From Rathayibacter sp. SW19 (GTDB lineage Bacteria; Actinomycetota; Actinomycetes; Actinomycetales; Microbacteriaceae): DNA of 64,000 nucleotides. The notes under the pieces are model-generated. The model had not been told where the DNA came from and did not search any database. It saw only the letters and a program-made list of their open reading frames with translations. Shown here piece after piece: positions 9,657-17,462 of the stretch (the stretch's first letter is position 1; every line of letters starts with the position of its first letter). The stretch spans positions 2,418,001-2,482,000 of the forward strand of contig NZ_CP133020.1 of the NCBI RefSeq assembly GCF_030866825.1, read 5' to 3'. The position numbers and the translations under genes were made by a program.

Positions 9657-9784
9657 GCTGCCCTCTCCTTCGTTGGCGGGAATCGCGCTGGCGATCCCCC
9701 ACGGTCAATCTTCGTGCCGGTGCGAAGGTTTTCTCTACCAAGGATTGCCTTACCCCGGTCAGCGCACATCGCATGCTCGAAAAC

Positions 9785-9802
9785 TATCTCGACATCGAGA
9801 TA
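9785..9802. promoter_or_regulatory. 18-bp perfect palindrome upstream of acnA, candidate repressor operator
   Basis: TATCTCGA-CA-TCGAGATA, two perfect 8-bp arms around a 2-bp centre, lies about 130 bp upstream of the aconitase start in an otherwise empty intergenic region. The size and shape fit a dimeric MarR/TetR-type operator. Streptomyces TamR, a MarR protein, is known to control aconitase through a palindromic site, so a TamR-like regulator is my leading guess; the exact consensus could not be compared here. Confidence 0.55.
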
Positions 9803-9845
9803 ATTCTATCAGAATCCGCCCCTGATCCTGCGACGCCGCGCGCGC

Positions 9846-12215
9846 TCATTCTCTGTCGAAAACGAGCGAGCGGCGCTTGGCGAATCGGTAGAAGAGTTCG
9901 ATGCCCACGGCACCGACCGCGCCGACGGCGATGCCGTAGACGAGCGTCAGGTTCGCATAGACATCCATCATGAAGAACGTCCGGGTGAACGGAATCACGC
10001 AGACCAGCACGAACGAGGCAATGACGGCTGCCAACAGGGCGAAGCGCGCCCCGCTCAACGGCCGGGTGAGCACACTCAGGATCCACAGCGACACGCAGAA
10101 CAGAGTGACGGTCGCAACACTGCGCGCCTCGTGACGCTCCACCTGCAACAGGTGCATCGGAATGAAAGACAGCAGGCAGGCACATGCGGCGATGATCCCT
10201 GTCGGGATCGAGTAGCGCAGGATGCGGCGCAACACGCCTGGCGTGTACAGCCGGCGGTTCGGTGCCAACGCGAGCAGGAAAGACGGGATGCCGATCGCCA
10301 GCGAGGACACCAACGTCAGTTGGCGTGGCAGGAACGGAAACGGCATGAACGTTGCCGCACTGACAAGGGCGAGGATGATCCCGTACACGGTCTTCGCGAG
10401 AAAGATATTCGCAACGCGCTCGACGTTCGCGATCACCCGTCGACCCAGCGCCAGCACGTCGGGCAGGCGATCAAAACGGTTGTCCAGCAGCACGATTCTC
10501 GAAACCGCCTTGGTCGCTGCTGTCGCAGTGCCCATCGCGATGCCGAGGTCGGCGTCTTTGATCGCCATCGCATCGTTCACGCCGTCGCCGGTCATTCCGA
10601 CCGTGCGGCCAGCCGTGCGAAGCAGCCCGATCGCCGCACGCTTCTGCTCAGGGCTGACCCTGCCGAAGATGTTCGAGCCTTCGAGGGCGGCCGCCAAAGC
10701 GTCGTCGGTGTCGAGCCCGGATGCGTCGACGGCGTCGCCACCGATGCCGAGCGGTCCCGCCAACGCCGCGACCGTCACCGGGTTGTCGCCGGACATGATG
10801 ATGCTGCGCACACCCTGCGACTTGAAGTAGCGCAGGGTCTGCGGAGCATCCTCGCGAATCGTCTCGGCGAAGATCACAAGGGCGGCCGGACGGAGCGTGG
10901 TGACGTCAGGCTGCTGTGCTGACGTGACCGCCGGCAGCGCAGCTGTGCTGCGAACAAGCGCGAGTGTGCGCCTGCCGGTCGCGGCCATCCGGTCGGCCTC
11001 TGTGCGTTCGAGTGACTGTGGTGCAAGTAGCCGCTCAGGCGCGCCGAGAAACCACGCGGTTGCCTGCCCGCCCGTGCTGAACTGCACCCCGCTGTATTTG
11101 GTCGCGGAGCTGAACGGGAGTCGACGCTCGACTAAGACACCGGATGCCGAGAAATGCTGCGCGAGAAGCCGAGCGGTGGCGTTGCCGGCGTCGTCGGAGC
11201 CGAACGCGGCCAACGCGATCGCAGACTCCGACTCGTGGATGCCGGCAAACGCGATCAACCGGTCGAACGCGAGTTCGCCGCTGGTCAGGGTGCCAGTCTT
11301 GTCCAGGCACAGCACGTCGACCCGCGCGAGTACTTCGACGGCCGCAAGCTCCTGCACCAGGACCTTCTTGGTTGCCAGCTGGATGGCCGCGACCCCGAAT
11401 GCCAGGCTGATCAGGAGCACGAGGCCCTCCGGGATCATGCCGACGACGCTGGCAACGGCGTCCAGGACGGCACGCCGCCACTGGCCGCCGTATACGAGTT
11501 GATGCACGCCGCCGTACGCGAAGATCCGACCGACAATTGTGATGACGATCACGGGGCCGAGGATCCAGGAGATGTACACCAGGATGCGATTGACGGTGTC
11601 GCGCAGTTCCGAATGCACCAGCGAGTGCCTGCGGATCTCGGACGTCAGCTTGTTCGCGTACGAGTCAGCACCGACAGCCGTCACTCGTGCGTACCCGGTT
11701 CCGCCGATGACGTGCGATCCGGAAAGTAACGCCTCGCCCGCATCCTTCGCCACGGGATCCGACTCACCGGTGAGCATCGACTCATCGAGGCTGAGCCCGG
11801 TTGAGGCGAGCGTGCAGGCATCGGCGGGAATCTGATCTCCCGGCCGCAAAATCAGCACATCGTCGAGCACGATCTGTTCAATCGGAATATTCACGGCGGC
11901 ACCGTCCCGCCGCACAGTGCTCGTCGGCGCAGCGAGGAGGGCAAGGCGCTCGAGAACGAATTTTGCGCGCAGCTCCTGCACGATTCCGATCAGGGCGTTG
12001 ACAATGACGACGCCGTAGAAAAAGCCGTCGCGCACATCGCCGACGAACAGCACCGCCACGAAGCACACCGTCAGGATCGCGTTGAAGAAGGTGAAGACGT
12101 TCTCTCGGAGAATGTCCGCAACCGACCGCGATGCCGGCTGTTTGACCTCGTTGATCTGCCCTGCCGCCCGTCGCGCAGCCACCTCATCGAGGGTCAGGCC
12201 GCTCGCATCTGCCAT
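9846..12215 (-). CDS. Cation-translocating P-type ATPase (CtpE-like)
   Basis: 789-aa P-type ATPase. The phosphorylation site is the aspartate of CLDKTGTLTSGE, the actuator motif is MLTGESDPVAK, and the hinge is MTGDGVNDAMAIKDADLGIAMG. Hydrophobic segments flank the actuator domain (two before, two after) and about six close the C terminus. There is no heavy-metal CPC motif or N-terminal metal-binding domain; the overall layout resembles mycobacterial CtpE, for which calcium uptake has been reported. The ATG begins 4 bp after the DUF3159 stop, making it the last gene of the dut operon. Substrate ion is inferred only. Confidence 0.85.
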   Translation of the reverse strand: MADASGLTLDEVAARRAAGQINEVKQPASRSVADILRENVFTFFNAILTVCFVAVLFVGDVRDGFFYGVVIVNALIGIVQELRAKFVLERLALLAAPTSTVRRDGAAVNIPIEQIVLDDVLILRPGDQIPADACTLASTGLSLDESMLTGESDPVAKDAGEALLSGSHVIGGTGYARVTAVGADSYANKLTSEIRRHSLVHSELRDTVNRILVYISWILGPVIVITIVGRIFAYGGVHQLVYGGQWRRAVLDAVASVVGMIPEGLVLLISLAFGVAAIQLATKKVLVQELAAVEVLARVDVLCLDKTGTLTSGELAFDRLIAFAGIHESESAIALAAFGSDDAGNATARLLAQHFSASGVLVERRLPFSSATKYSGVQFSTGGQATAWFLGAPERLLAPQSLERTEADRMAATGRRTLALVRSTAALPAVTSAQQPDVTTLRPAALVIFAETIREDAPQTLRYFKSQGVRSIIMSGDNPVTVAALAGPLGIGGDAVDASGLDTDDALAAALEGSNIFGRVSPEQKRAAIGLLRTAGRTVGMTGDGVNDAMAIKDADLGIAMGTATAATKAVSRIVLLDNRFDRLPDVLALGRRVIANVERVANIFLAKTVYGIILALVSAATFMPFPFLPRQLTLVSSLAIGIPSFLLALAPNRRLYTPGVLRRILRYSIPTGIIAACACLLSFIPMHLLQVERHEARSVATVTLFCVSLWILSVLTRPLSGARFALLAAVIASFVLVCVIPFTRTFFMMDVYANLTLVYGIAVGAVGAVGIELFYRFAKRRSLVFDRE

Positions 12216-12219
12216 GCGG

Positions 12220-12990
12220 TTACGATCCCGCGCTTGCCGGCTTCAGGTTGTACACGGAACGCACCACGAGCCAGGACAGCAGCACGAGCGGCGCGTACAG
12301 CGGCACGCCCATCAGCAGCTTCGCGATGGCGAGGCCCGAGACGTTGTCGGCAAAATACAGCGGCACCTCGACCGCCAGTCGTGCGACGAACAGCGCGAGC
12401 CAGCACACGGTCAGCAATTGAAGCGCACGGTACTTGGCCTTGTCTCGACGCCAGGCAAGACCATCGCCCATCAGGTAGCCGACGGCGAGGCCGATGACAG
12501 GCCAACGTACCAGCAGCGAGATCAGGATTGCGAGCGCATAGGCGGCGTTGGTGATCAGCCCGAGAACGAAGTTGTCGCTGCCCTTGCCGGTGAGGAGCGC
12601 GAGGACCGCGGACGCCCCGACCCCGATCAGCCCGGCGACCGCCTGCGTGACGGGCGTGCGTCCGATCACACGCACCACCGTGAACACGATGGCGATCACG
12701 ACAGACGCGCCGAGCGCCAACGGCACATTCATCGTGAACGTGTACACGACCAGAAAAACCAGCCCGGGCAGAATCGTTTCGGCAAGCCCGCGGATGCCTC
12801 CCATTGCGGCAAGCAAAGCGGCGCCGCTCGGCGCCTGGCCCTCTGCGACAGCACCCAATCCGCTGCGTTGTGCAGCAGCAGCAAGGCTTTGACCGAGCGC
12901 ACCGGAAAGGGAGTTCTCCCGGGCAGATGCTGCCACGCCGTCCGGTGGCGGAGGATGCGTCTTGTCCTGGTCGGGTTCGTTGGTTGTCAT
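12220..12990 (-). CDS. DUF3159 family membrane protein
   Basis: 256-aa integral membrane protein with a hydrophilic N-terminal ~55 residues (rich in Asp, Pro and Ala) followed by about six hydrophobic helices, including VFLVVYTFTMNVPLALGASV and ALAILISLLVRWPVIGLAVG. It matches the actinobacterial DUF3159 family, whose biochemical function is unknown to me. It lies 6 bp after the DUF3710 gene and 4 bp before the P-type ATPase, a gene order conserved in actinobacteria next to dut. No catalytic motif can be seen. Confidence 0.8.
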   Translation of the reverse strand: MTTNEPDQDKTHPPPPDGVAASARENSLSGALGQSLAAAAQRSGLGAVAEGQAPSGAALLAAMGGIRGLAETILPGLVFLVVYTFTMNVPLALGASVVIAIVFTVVRVIGRTPVTQAVAGLIGVGASAVLALLTGKGSDNFVLGLITNAAYALAILISLLVRWPVIGLAVGYLMGDGLAWRRDKAKYRALQLLTVCWLALFVARLAVEVPLYFADNVSGLAIAKLLMGVPLYAPLVLLSWLVVRSVYNLKPASAGS

Positions 12991-12996
12991 GTCAGC

Positions 12997-13626
12997 TCAG
13001 ATGTTTGCGGCTTCGTCGCCGGTCAGCGGCATTCGCAGCGGAATGAGGTCGCGTGGCGGCATCGGCACGGTGCCGCGCACGACGACGATGCTGCGGAAAA
13101 GGTCTTCGACCAGCGCTGCCGCTTCCGGCTGAACGGCGGCGTCGCCAGCGATCACGCCGCGCAGGAACCAACGAGGGCCGTCAACGCCGACGAATCGCGC
13201 AACGCGGGTCTCACCGACGGTGCCTGGTGAGGCGACCGGGATCTCGGCGAGAAGTTCTGGTCCAAAGACTCCGTCTTGCTCGCTGGTGCGGCCACCCTGC
13301 CGATTGACCTGTTCGGCGATCTGCTGCCGGATCTCGTGCCACAGCCCGCTTGACCTGGGTGCCGCGAACGGCTGCACCTGCAGTGTCGAACCCGCGTAAT
13401 CGAGCCCGACTGCCACCACGCGCTGTGTCTCCTCTTCGACCTCGAGGCGCAGATGCAACCCTTCACGAGGCAGAATCTTCACGCCACCCAGGTCGATGTA
13501 CGGGCGCACGGGGTTCGCTTCCGATTCGTCGAGCGGCCCCTCCGTCGCACGATCTTCCGGCGCCGACTTCGCCCAGTCGTTCGGATCGTTGTTGCCGCTG
13601 CCATCTGTGCTGTCTGTGCCGCTCAC
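12997..13626 (-). CDS. DUF3710 family protein
   Basis: 209-aa soluble protein. The first ~45 residues are acidic and disordered-looking; the rest carries the family signature PYIDLGGVKILPREGLHLRL and later RFVGVDGPRWFLRGVIAGDA, typical of DUF3710. Function is not established; the gene is nearly always found downstream of dut in actinobacteria. Its ATG overlaps the dut stop by 4 bp (ATGA), so translation is coupled. Confidence 0.83.
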   Translation of the reverse strand: MSGTDSTDGSGNNDPNDWAKSAPEDRATEGPLDESEANPVRPYIDLGGVKILPREGLHLRLEVEEETQRVVAVGLDYAGSTLQVQPFAAPRSSGLWHEIRQQIAEQVNRQGGRTSEQDGVFGPELLAEIPVASPGTVGETRVARFVGVDGPRWFLRGVIAGDAAVQPEAAALVEDLFRSIVVVRGTVPMPPRDLIPLRMPLTGDEAANI

Positions 13627-14081
13627 GCGTTGCCTCCTGACTGCAAGACGGTATAGCCCGTTGAACCGAATCCGTTGGCACCCCGAGCGCTGTCAGGCAG
13701 CTCGTCGACGGGAAGGAATCGGGCCCGACTGACGGGCATCACCACGATCTGAGCGATTCTGTCGCCGACTTCCACGGCATACGGCTCCGTTTGGTCCGTG
13801 TTGAGAAGGGTGACTTTTATCTCGCCGCGATATCCGGCATCGACGGTGCCCGGCGAGTTCACAATCGTGATCCCGTGTCTGGCAGCCAGCCCGCTGCGCG
13901 GAACGACGAAGGCCACGTAGCCGTCAGGGAGCGCCAGTGCAAACCCGGTGCCGAGTGTCTTGCGCTCGCCGGGTGCCAATGTCGCCGCTTCGTTCGAACA
14001 CAGATCGGCCCCGGCGTCACCGGGGTGAGCGTAGCTCGGCAGGACATCCGCTCTGCTCGGAATGTCAATGGAATCAGTCAC
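13623..14081 (-). CDS. dut: dUTP diphosphatase
   Basis: 152-aa dUTPase that hydrolyses dUTP to dUMP and PPi, keeping uracil out of DNA and supplying substrate to thymidylate synthase. The five trimeric dUTPase motifs are present in order: HPGDAGADL, PRSGLAARHG, GTVDAGYRGEIKV, EVGDRIAQIVV and the C-terminal arm RGANGFGSTG. Start is GTG at 14081. No Shine-Dalgarno is seen; a TACCCT box sits 6 bp upstream, so the message is probably leaderless. First gene of a four-gene operon with DUF3710, DUF3159 and the P-type ATPase. Confidence 0.95.
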   Translation of the reverse strand: MTDSIDIPSRADVLPSYAHPGDAGADLCSNEAATLAPGERKTLGTGFALALPDGYVAFVVPRSGLAARHGITIVNSPGTVDAGYRGEIKVTLLNTDQTEPYAVEVGDRIAQIVVMPVSRARFLPVDELPDSARGANGFGSTGYTVLQSGGNA

Positions 14082-14087
14082 GTGTCG

Positions 14088-14093
14088 AGGGTA
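14088..14093 (-). promoter_or_regulatory. Leaderless -10 box for dut
   Basis: Read on the minus strand, TACCCT (TANNNT) ends 6 bp before the GTG start of dut, which puts the transcription start at or next to the start codon. No ribosome-binding sequence is present, consistent with leaderless translation, which is common in actinobacteria. Confidence 0.55.
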
Positions 14094-14119
14094 GTGCAGA
14101 AATCTGATCGAATAGAGGC

Positions 14120-14587
14120 ATGGTTCTGTATCGTGAGCGGCTGTGGCCCGCCCCTTGGCTGTTCATCTCCACCGCATTGATCATTCCCGCCTGCATCTTG
14201 GTGTTCGCGCCGATCAACATGGCCGTCGGAGTCATCTTGGCGATCGTGCTTTATGCGGTCTGTGTCTGGATGCTTCTGAACTCCGCGGCGACTATCCAGG
14301 TGACAGAAGAGTCGTTCAGCGCGGGGCGCGCGCGGATCGAACGGTCGCTTCTCGGAAACGCTCAGGCGTACGACGGCGACGAGGCGACGCTTCAGCGGGG
14401 TCAGAAGCTCGATGCGCGGGCATGGCTGCTGATTCGCGGCTGGGTCAAGCCGGTCGTCAAGGTCGCGGTGCTGGACGTCAACGATCCTGCGCCGTACTGG
14501 CTGATCTCGACACGCCGACCCGGTGAATTGGTGCGAGTGCTCAGCGATTTGCCAGGCCCGCAGCGCCGTCCGCTCGAACGCGGCTAA
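14120..14587 (+). CDS. DUF3093 family membrane protein
   Basis: 155-aa protein with two adjacent N-terminal membrane helices (residues ~12-35 and ~40-60) followed by a soluble domain containing ARAWLLIRGWVKPVVKVAVLD and ending in SDLPGPQRRP. This is the DUF3093 pattern, conserved in actinobacteria next to dut and of unknown function. It is divergent from dut with only 38 bp between starts, so both promoters must lie within that gap. Confidence 0.8.
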   Translation: MVLYRERLWPAPWLFISTALIIPACILVFAPINMAVGVILAIVLYAVCVWMLLNSAATIQVTEESFSAGRARIERSLLGNAQAYDGDEATLQRGQKLDARAWLLIRGWVKPVVKVAVLDVNDPAPYWLISTRRPGELVRVLSDLPGPQRRPLERG

Positions 14588-14594
14588 TGGTGCG

Positions 14595-14888
14595 TCAGCT
14601 CGCGCACTCCATGCAGATCGGTCCGAGCTTGGACTCGTGGTCCATCTGCGACCGATGCTTCACAAGAAAACAACTCACACAGGTGAATTCGTCCGCCTGC
14701 GGGGGAAGAACAACGACGTCGAGATCGAGGTCGGACAGGTCCGCGCCAGGCAGCTCGAAGCCGCCCGGATTGTCGGCATCGTCGACGTCAACGACTCCGG
14801 ACATCTTGTCCGGTACCCGTTCCTTGAGCGCCTCGATCGACTCCGAGTCATCCTCGGTCTTTCGTGGCGCATCGTAATCCGTTGCCAT
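14595..14888 (-). CDS. DUF4193 family zinc-ribbon-like protein
   Basis: 97-aa acidic protein. The N terminus MATDYDAPRK is characteristic of DUF4193; the C terminus has two CxxC pairs (CVSC and CMEC) around residues 74-95, a likely structural metal site. I prefer the ATG at 14888 because the GAGAAG sequence is then about 9 bp away; a second in-frame ATG two codons upstream is possible. The family is near-universal in actinobacteria with no assigned biochemical role. It converges with DUF3093, with 7 bp between the stops. Confidence 0.83.
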   Translation of the reverse strand: MATDYDAPRKTEDDSESIEALKERVPDKMSGVVDVDDADNPGGFELPGADLSDLDLDVVVLPPQADEFTCVSCFLVKHRSQMDHESKLGPICMECAS

Positions 14889-15092
14889 GCCCATCCACTT
14901 CTCGTGTGACTGCCGATCAAACGAAATCAGCGGGCACAGTTTGCATCAAACCTGAGAGAATTGCAAACCATCCCGCGATCTGATCGCCTCTGGTCACGGT
15001 CAACTTGCGGCGCGCCACAGATATTCCCGAGATTTCGGGCGTCTTCATGGCATCCTAGCCACGAACCGAGACAGCTGGAGAGGCGTTTCACC

Positions 15093-16166
15093 ATGCAGGA
15101 TTTGAAGGTCATCGGAGTTGAGAACGGTGCTCTCCTCGCCGCGAGTGACGACGGCGAGCGGTACCGCATCGCGATCGACGAGGTTTTGCAGTCCAGATTG
15201 CGCCAAAACAAGCCGGGACCGGCCACCGGGCACAAGGTTTCGCCGCGCGAGGTTCAGTCTCACATTCGGTCGGGACTGACGGCAGAAGAGGTTTCGTCAT
15301 TGACGGGCGCTGCAGTCGAATACGTGCAACGGTTCGAGGGCCCGATTCTGGCCGAGCGTGAGCACATCGTCGCGTCCGCTTTGGGCGTACCTGTGCACAC
15401 GAACGCGGACGTCGATCCGCTCGGTGAGGCGGCGACGTTCGGCGTCGTGATCCGGGAGCGTCTTGCGTCGCTTTCTGCGACTGGAGAGCGCTGGGCGAGT
15501 TGGAAAGAGCAAGATGGCGGTTGGATCGTCAAACTCTCCTTCACCGCAGACGAGATCGATCACGACGCCCGATGGGCTTATGACTCGCGCAAGCACGCGC
15601 TGTCTCCACTCAACTCCGAGGCCACGACGCTGTCGCAGCAGGGCGAGTTGCAGGGTGGCCTGATCCCCCGGCTGCGGGCGGTTACGCCGAGCGTGCTGCC
15701 GGACGAGTCACGCTTTGACAGCGGTGCGTTCAGTTTTCCTGATGAAGCGGTACACGCTGCACCGGATGCTGCACCGCACCTTGAACCTGCGCCGTTCGGG
15801 CGCACGAGCTCCGCGAGCAATAATGCGATCGCAGTGACCGCGATCAAACGTGCCGAGGACGACACGCAGAAGGATCAACACCAGACGGCCGATCTGCTCG
15901 AGGCGCTGCGCCGTCGGCGGGGCGAACGCGAAGCCGCGGGCGCGGAGTTGTCGCCGGCGGCAATCGATGTGCCTCTCGACGATTTCGACGGCCTGCAGGA
16001 GGCTCCCGAACTACCGAAGCGCCAGGTTGCGAACTCGGCTGGATCACGCGGCTCGCTCGGAAAGGTTTCGCCATCGAAAACTGCGCCGGGAAAGAAGGGC
16101 AGAACGTCGATGCCGAGCTGGGACGAGATCGTGTTCGGGGCCAGAACGGACGACGACCTGGCGTAG
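15093..16166 (+). CDS. sepH: Septation protein SepH
   Basis: 357-aa protein beginning MQDLKVIGVENGALLAASDDG, the signature of the DUF3071/SepH family. The N-terminal ~180 residues contain a helix-turn-helix-like segment (SGLTAEEVSSLTGAAVEYVQ); the middle is low complexity, and a short basic-to-acidic C terminus ends SMPSWDEIVFGARTDDD. SepH in Streptomyces and mycobacteria binds FtsZ and promotes its assembly at division. ATG at 15093 is preceded by GGAGAGG 9 bp away. Confidence 0.92.
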   Translation: MQDLKVIGVENGALLAASDDGERYRIAIDEVLQSRLRQNKPGPATGHKVSPREVQSHIRSGLTAEEVSSLTGAAVEYVQRFEGPILAEREHIVASALGVPVHTNADVDPLGEAATFGVVIRERLASLSATGERWASWKEQDGGWIVKLSFTADEIDHDARWAYDSRKHALSPLNSEATTLSQQGELQGGLIPRLRAVTPSVLPDESRFDSGAFSFPDEAVHAAPDAAPHLEPAPFGRTSSASNNAIAVTAIKRAEDDTQKDQHQTADLLEALRRRRGEREAAGAELSPAAIDVPLDDFDGLQEAPELPKRQVANSAGSRGSLGKVSPSKTAPGKKGRTSMPSWDEIVFGARTDDDLA

Positions 16167-16222
16167 CGAAACGCCTGTCTTCGGCGAAAGCCCTACCCAT
16201 GCGAAAGCCCCGGGCATGGGCG

Positions 16223-17368
16223 CTAGGCGAAAGCGCCTACGCCGATCAGCGGTACGGCCAGTTCTTCGACCGTGAATGAGCCATGTTGGCCGATCATCGC
16301 CAGCGATTGCTTCGTCGCCGTGCGTGAGTCGTAGTACGCGATCCGCCCGCGTGCCGCAATCAACAGATGCCCGATGCGCGGCACGATGGCGGGGTCGACG
16401 TTCGCACCGAACCAACCCGCTTCGATAGCCTGCGCCCTGGTCGCGACCCATGCTCGGTGGCCTTCCACGTGTGTCCAACGAGCAGCGAGTGCGGCCGCCT
16501 CCGCCTCGGAAGCATCAGCCGCGAGGTGGAGTTGCAGGCAACGCGGGTCACCGGCGACATGCCGCACGCCCTCAAGCAATTCGGGAACCGTGTCGAACAG
16601 CACGTGCGAGGTCGTCGGCACGTCGAGTACGCCATGATCCGCTGTGACCAGTCCGGCTTCATGATTCTTCAACTCGTGGGCAAACGCCGCCACCTGGGAA
16701 TCGACTTCCTCTAACGCGGCGAGCCAGGCATCCGATTGCCACCCGTGCGCATGGCAGGCAATGTCCAACTCCGGCACGTAAAGATAGCTGATGCTCCGAC
16801 CGCCCGCATCGAGAATGCGCCGCGCAGCCGCGAATCGGTGCTCGATCGTCTTCGCACCCACGTAGTCGGCACCAGACAGAATGGCGGTGCTGAAAGACGA
16901 CGACCGGTAACGCTCCGGGCCGATGGCGAAAGCAGCGATCCTGTCGGCCTTGGCCGACTCGAAAACTGTCGGGCATCGCTGCCAGGCCGCCGGATCCGGA
17001 TCCCCTTTCCACCCGCTGAGCTGATTGAAGACTCGGTCGGCGACCGGGTCGAGCACCGTGTATCCCACCATGCCGTGGCGGCCCGGCGTCGTTCCGGTGC
17101 ACAGACTCGTCAACGCGACCGCAGTCGTGGTTGGGAATCCGCTCATCATTGTCGTTGCCCGCGTGAGCCGCGATGCGAGGAACCGGGCATGGCCGGCGCG
17201 CGCCCTCAGCGGATGAGAACCGAGCCCGTCAACGACGATCACAACCACGCGATCCACCTGCGGAAGTTTCAGCAGGTTGGGCCGGCCTGCCAGTGCTGCC
17301 ACGCAACTTGGAAGAACGTCGGCAAGGCTTCGTGCAGAAGAATAGCCGGCCGGTAACATGGTGCCCAT
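16223..17368 (-). CDS. Type I phosphodiesterase / nucleotide pyrophosphatase family protein
   Basis: 381-aa alkaline-phosphatase-superfamily protein. Metal-binding and catalytic segments are visible: VVIVVDGLGSHPL near residue 40, the nucleophile threonine region FPTTTAVALTSL, the GRHGMVGY loop and the later metal motif LVTADHGVLDVP. It should hydrolyse phosphodiester or pyrophosphate bonds; the true substrate is unknown. No signal peptide is seen. It is commonly adjacent to sepH in actinobacteria and here converges with it. Start chosen at the MGTMLPAG methionine; the in-frame ATG three codons later is equally plausible. Confidence 0.82.
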   Translation of the reverse strand: MGTMLPAGYSSARSLADVLPSCVAALAGRPNLLKLPQVDRVVVIVVDGLGSHPLRARAGHARFLASRLTRATTMMSGFPTTTAVALTSLCTGTTPGRHGMVGYTVLDPVADRVFNQLSGWKGDPDPAAWQRCPTVFESAKADRIAAFAIGPERYRSSSFSTAILSGADYVGAKTIEHRFAAARRILDAGGRSISYLYVPELDIACHAHGWQSDAWLAALEEVDSQVAAFAHELKNHEAGLVTADHGVLDVPTTSHVLFDTVPELLEGVRHVAGDPRCLQLHLAADASEAEAAALAARWTHVEGHRAWVATRAQAIEAGWFGANVDPAIVPRIGHLLIAARGRIAYYDSRTATKQSLAMIGQHGSFTVEELAVPLIGVGAFA

Positions 17369-17462
17369 CGGGTTCAGTCTGCCATAGGCGTGTTGGGTCC
17401 GACCGCACCCACCCTTCCGACGTGACGCACTGATTGCAGGAGCGCAGCACGAGATTGCACGA

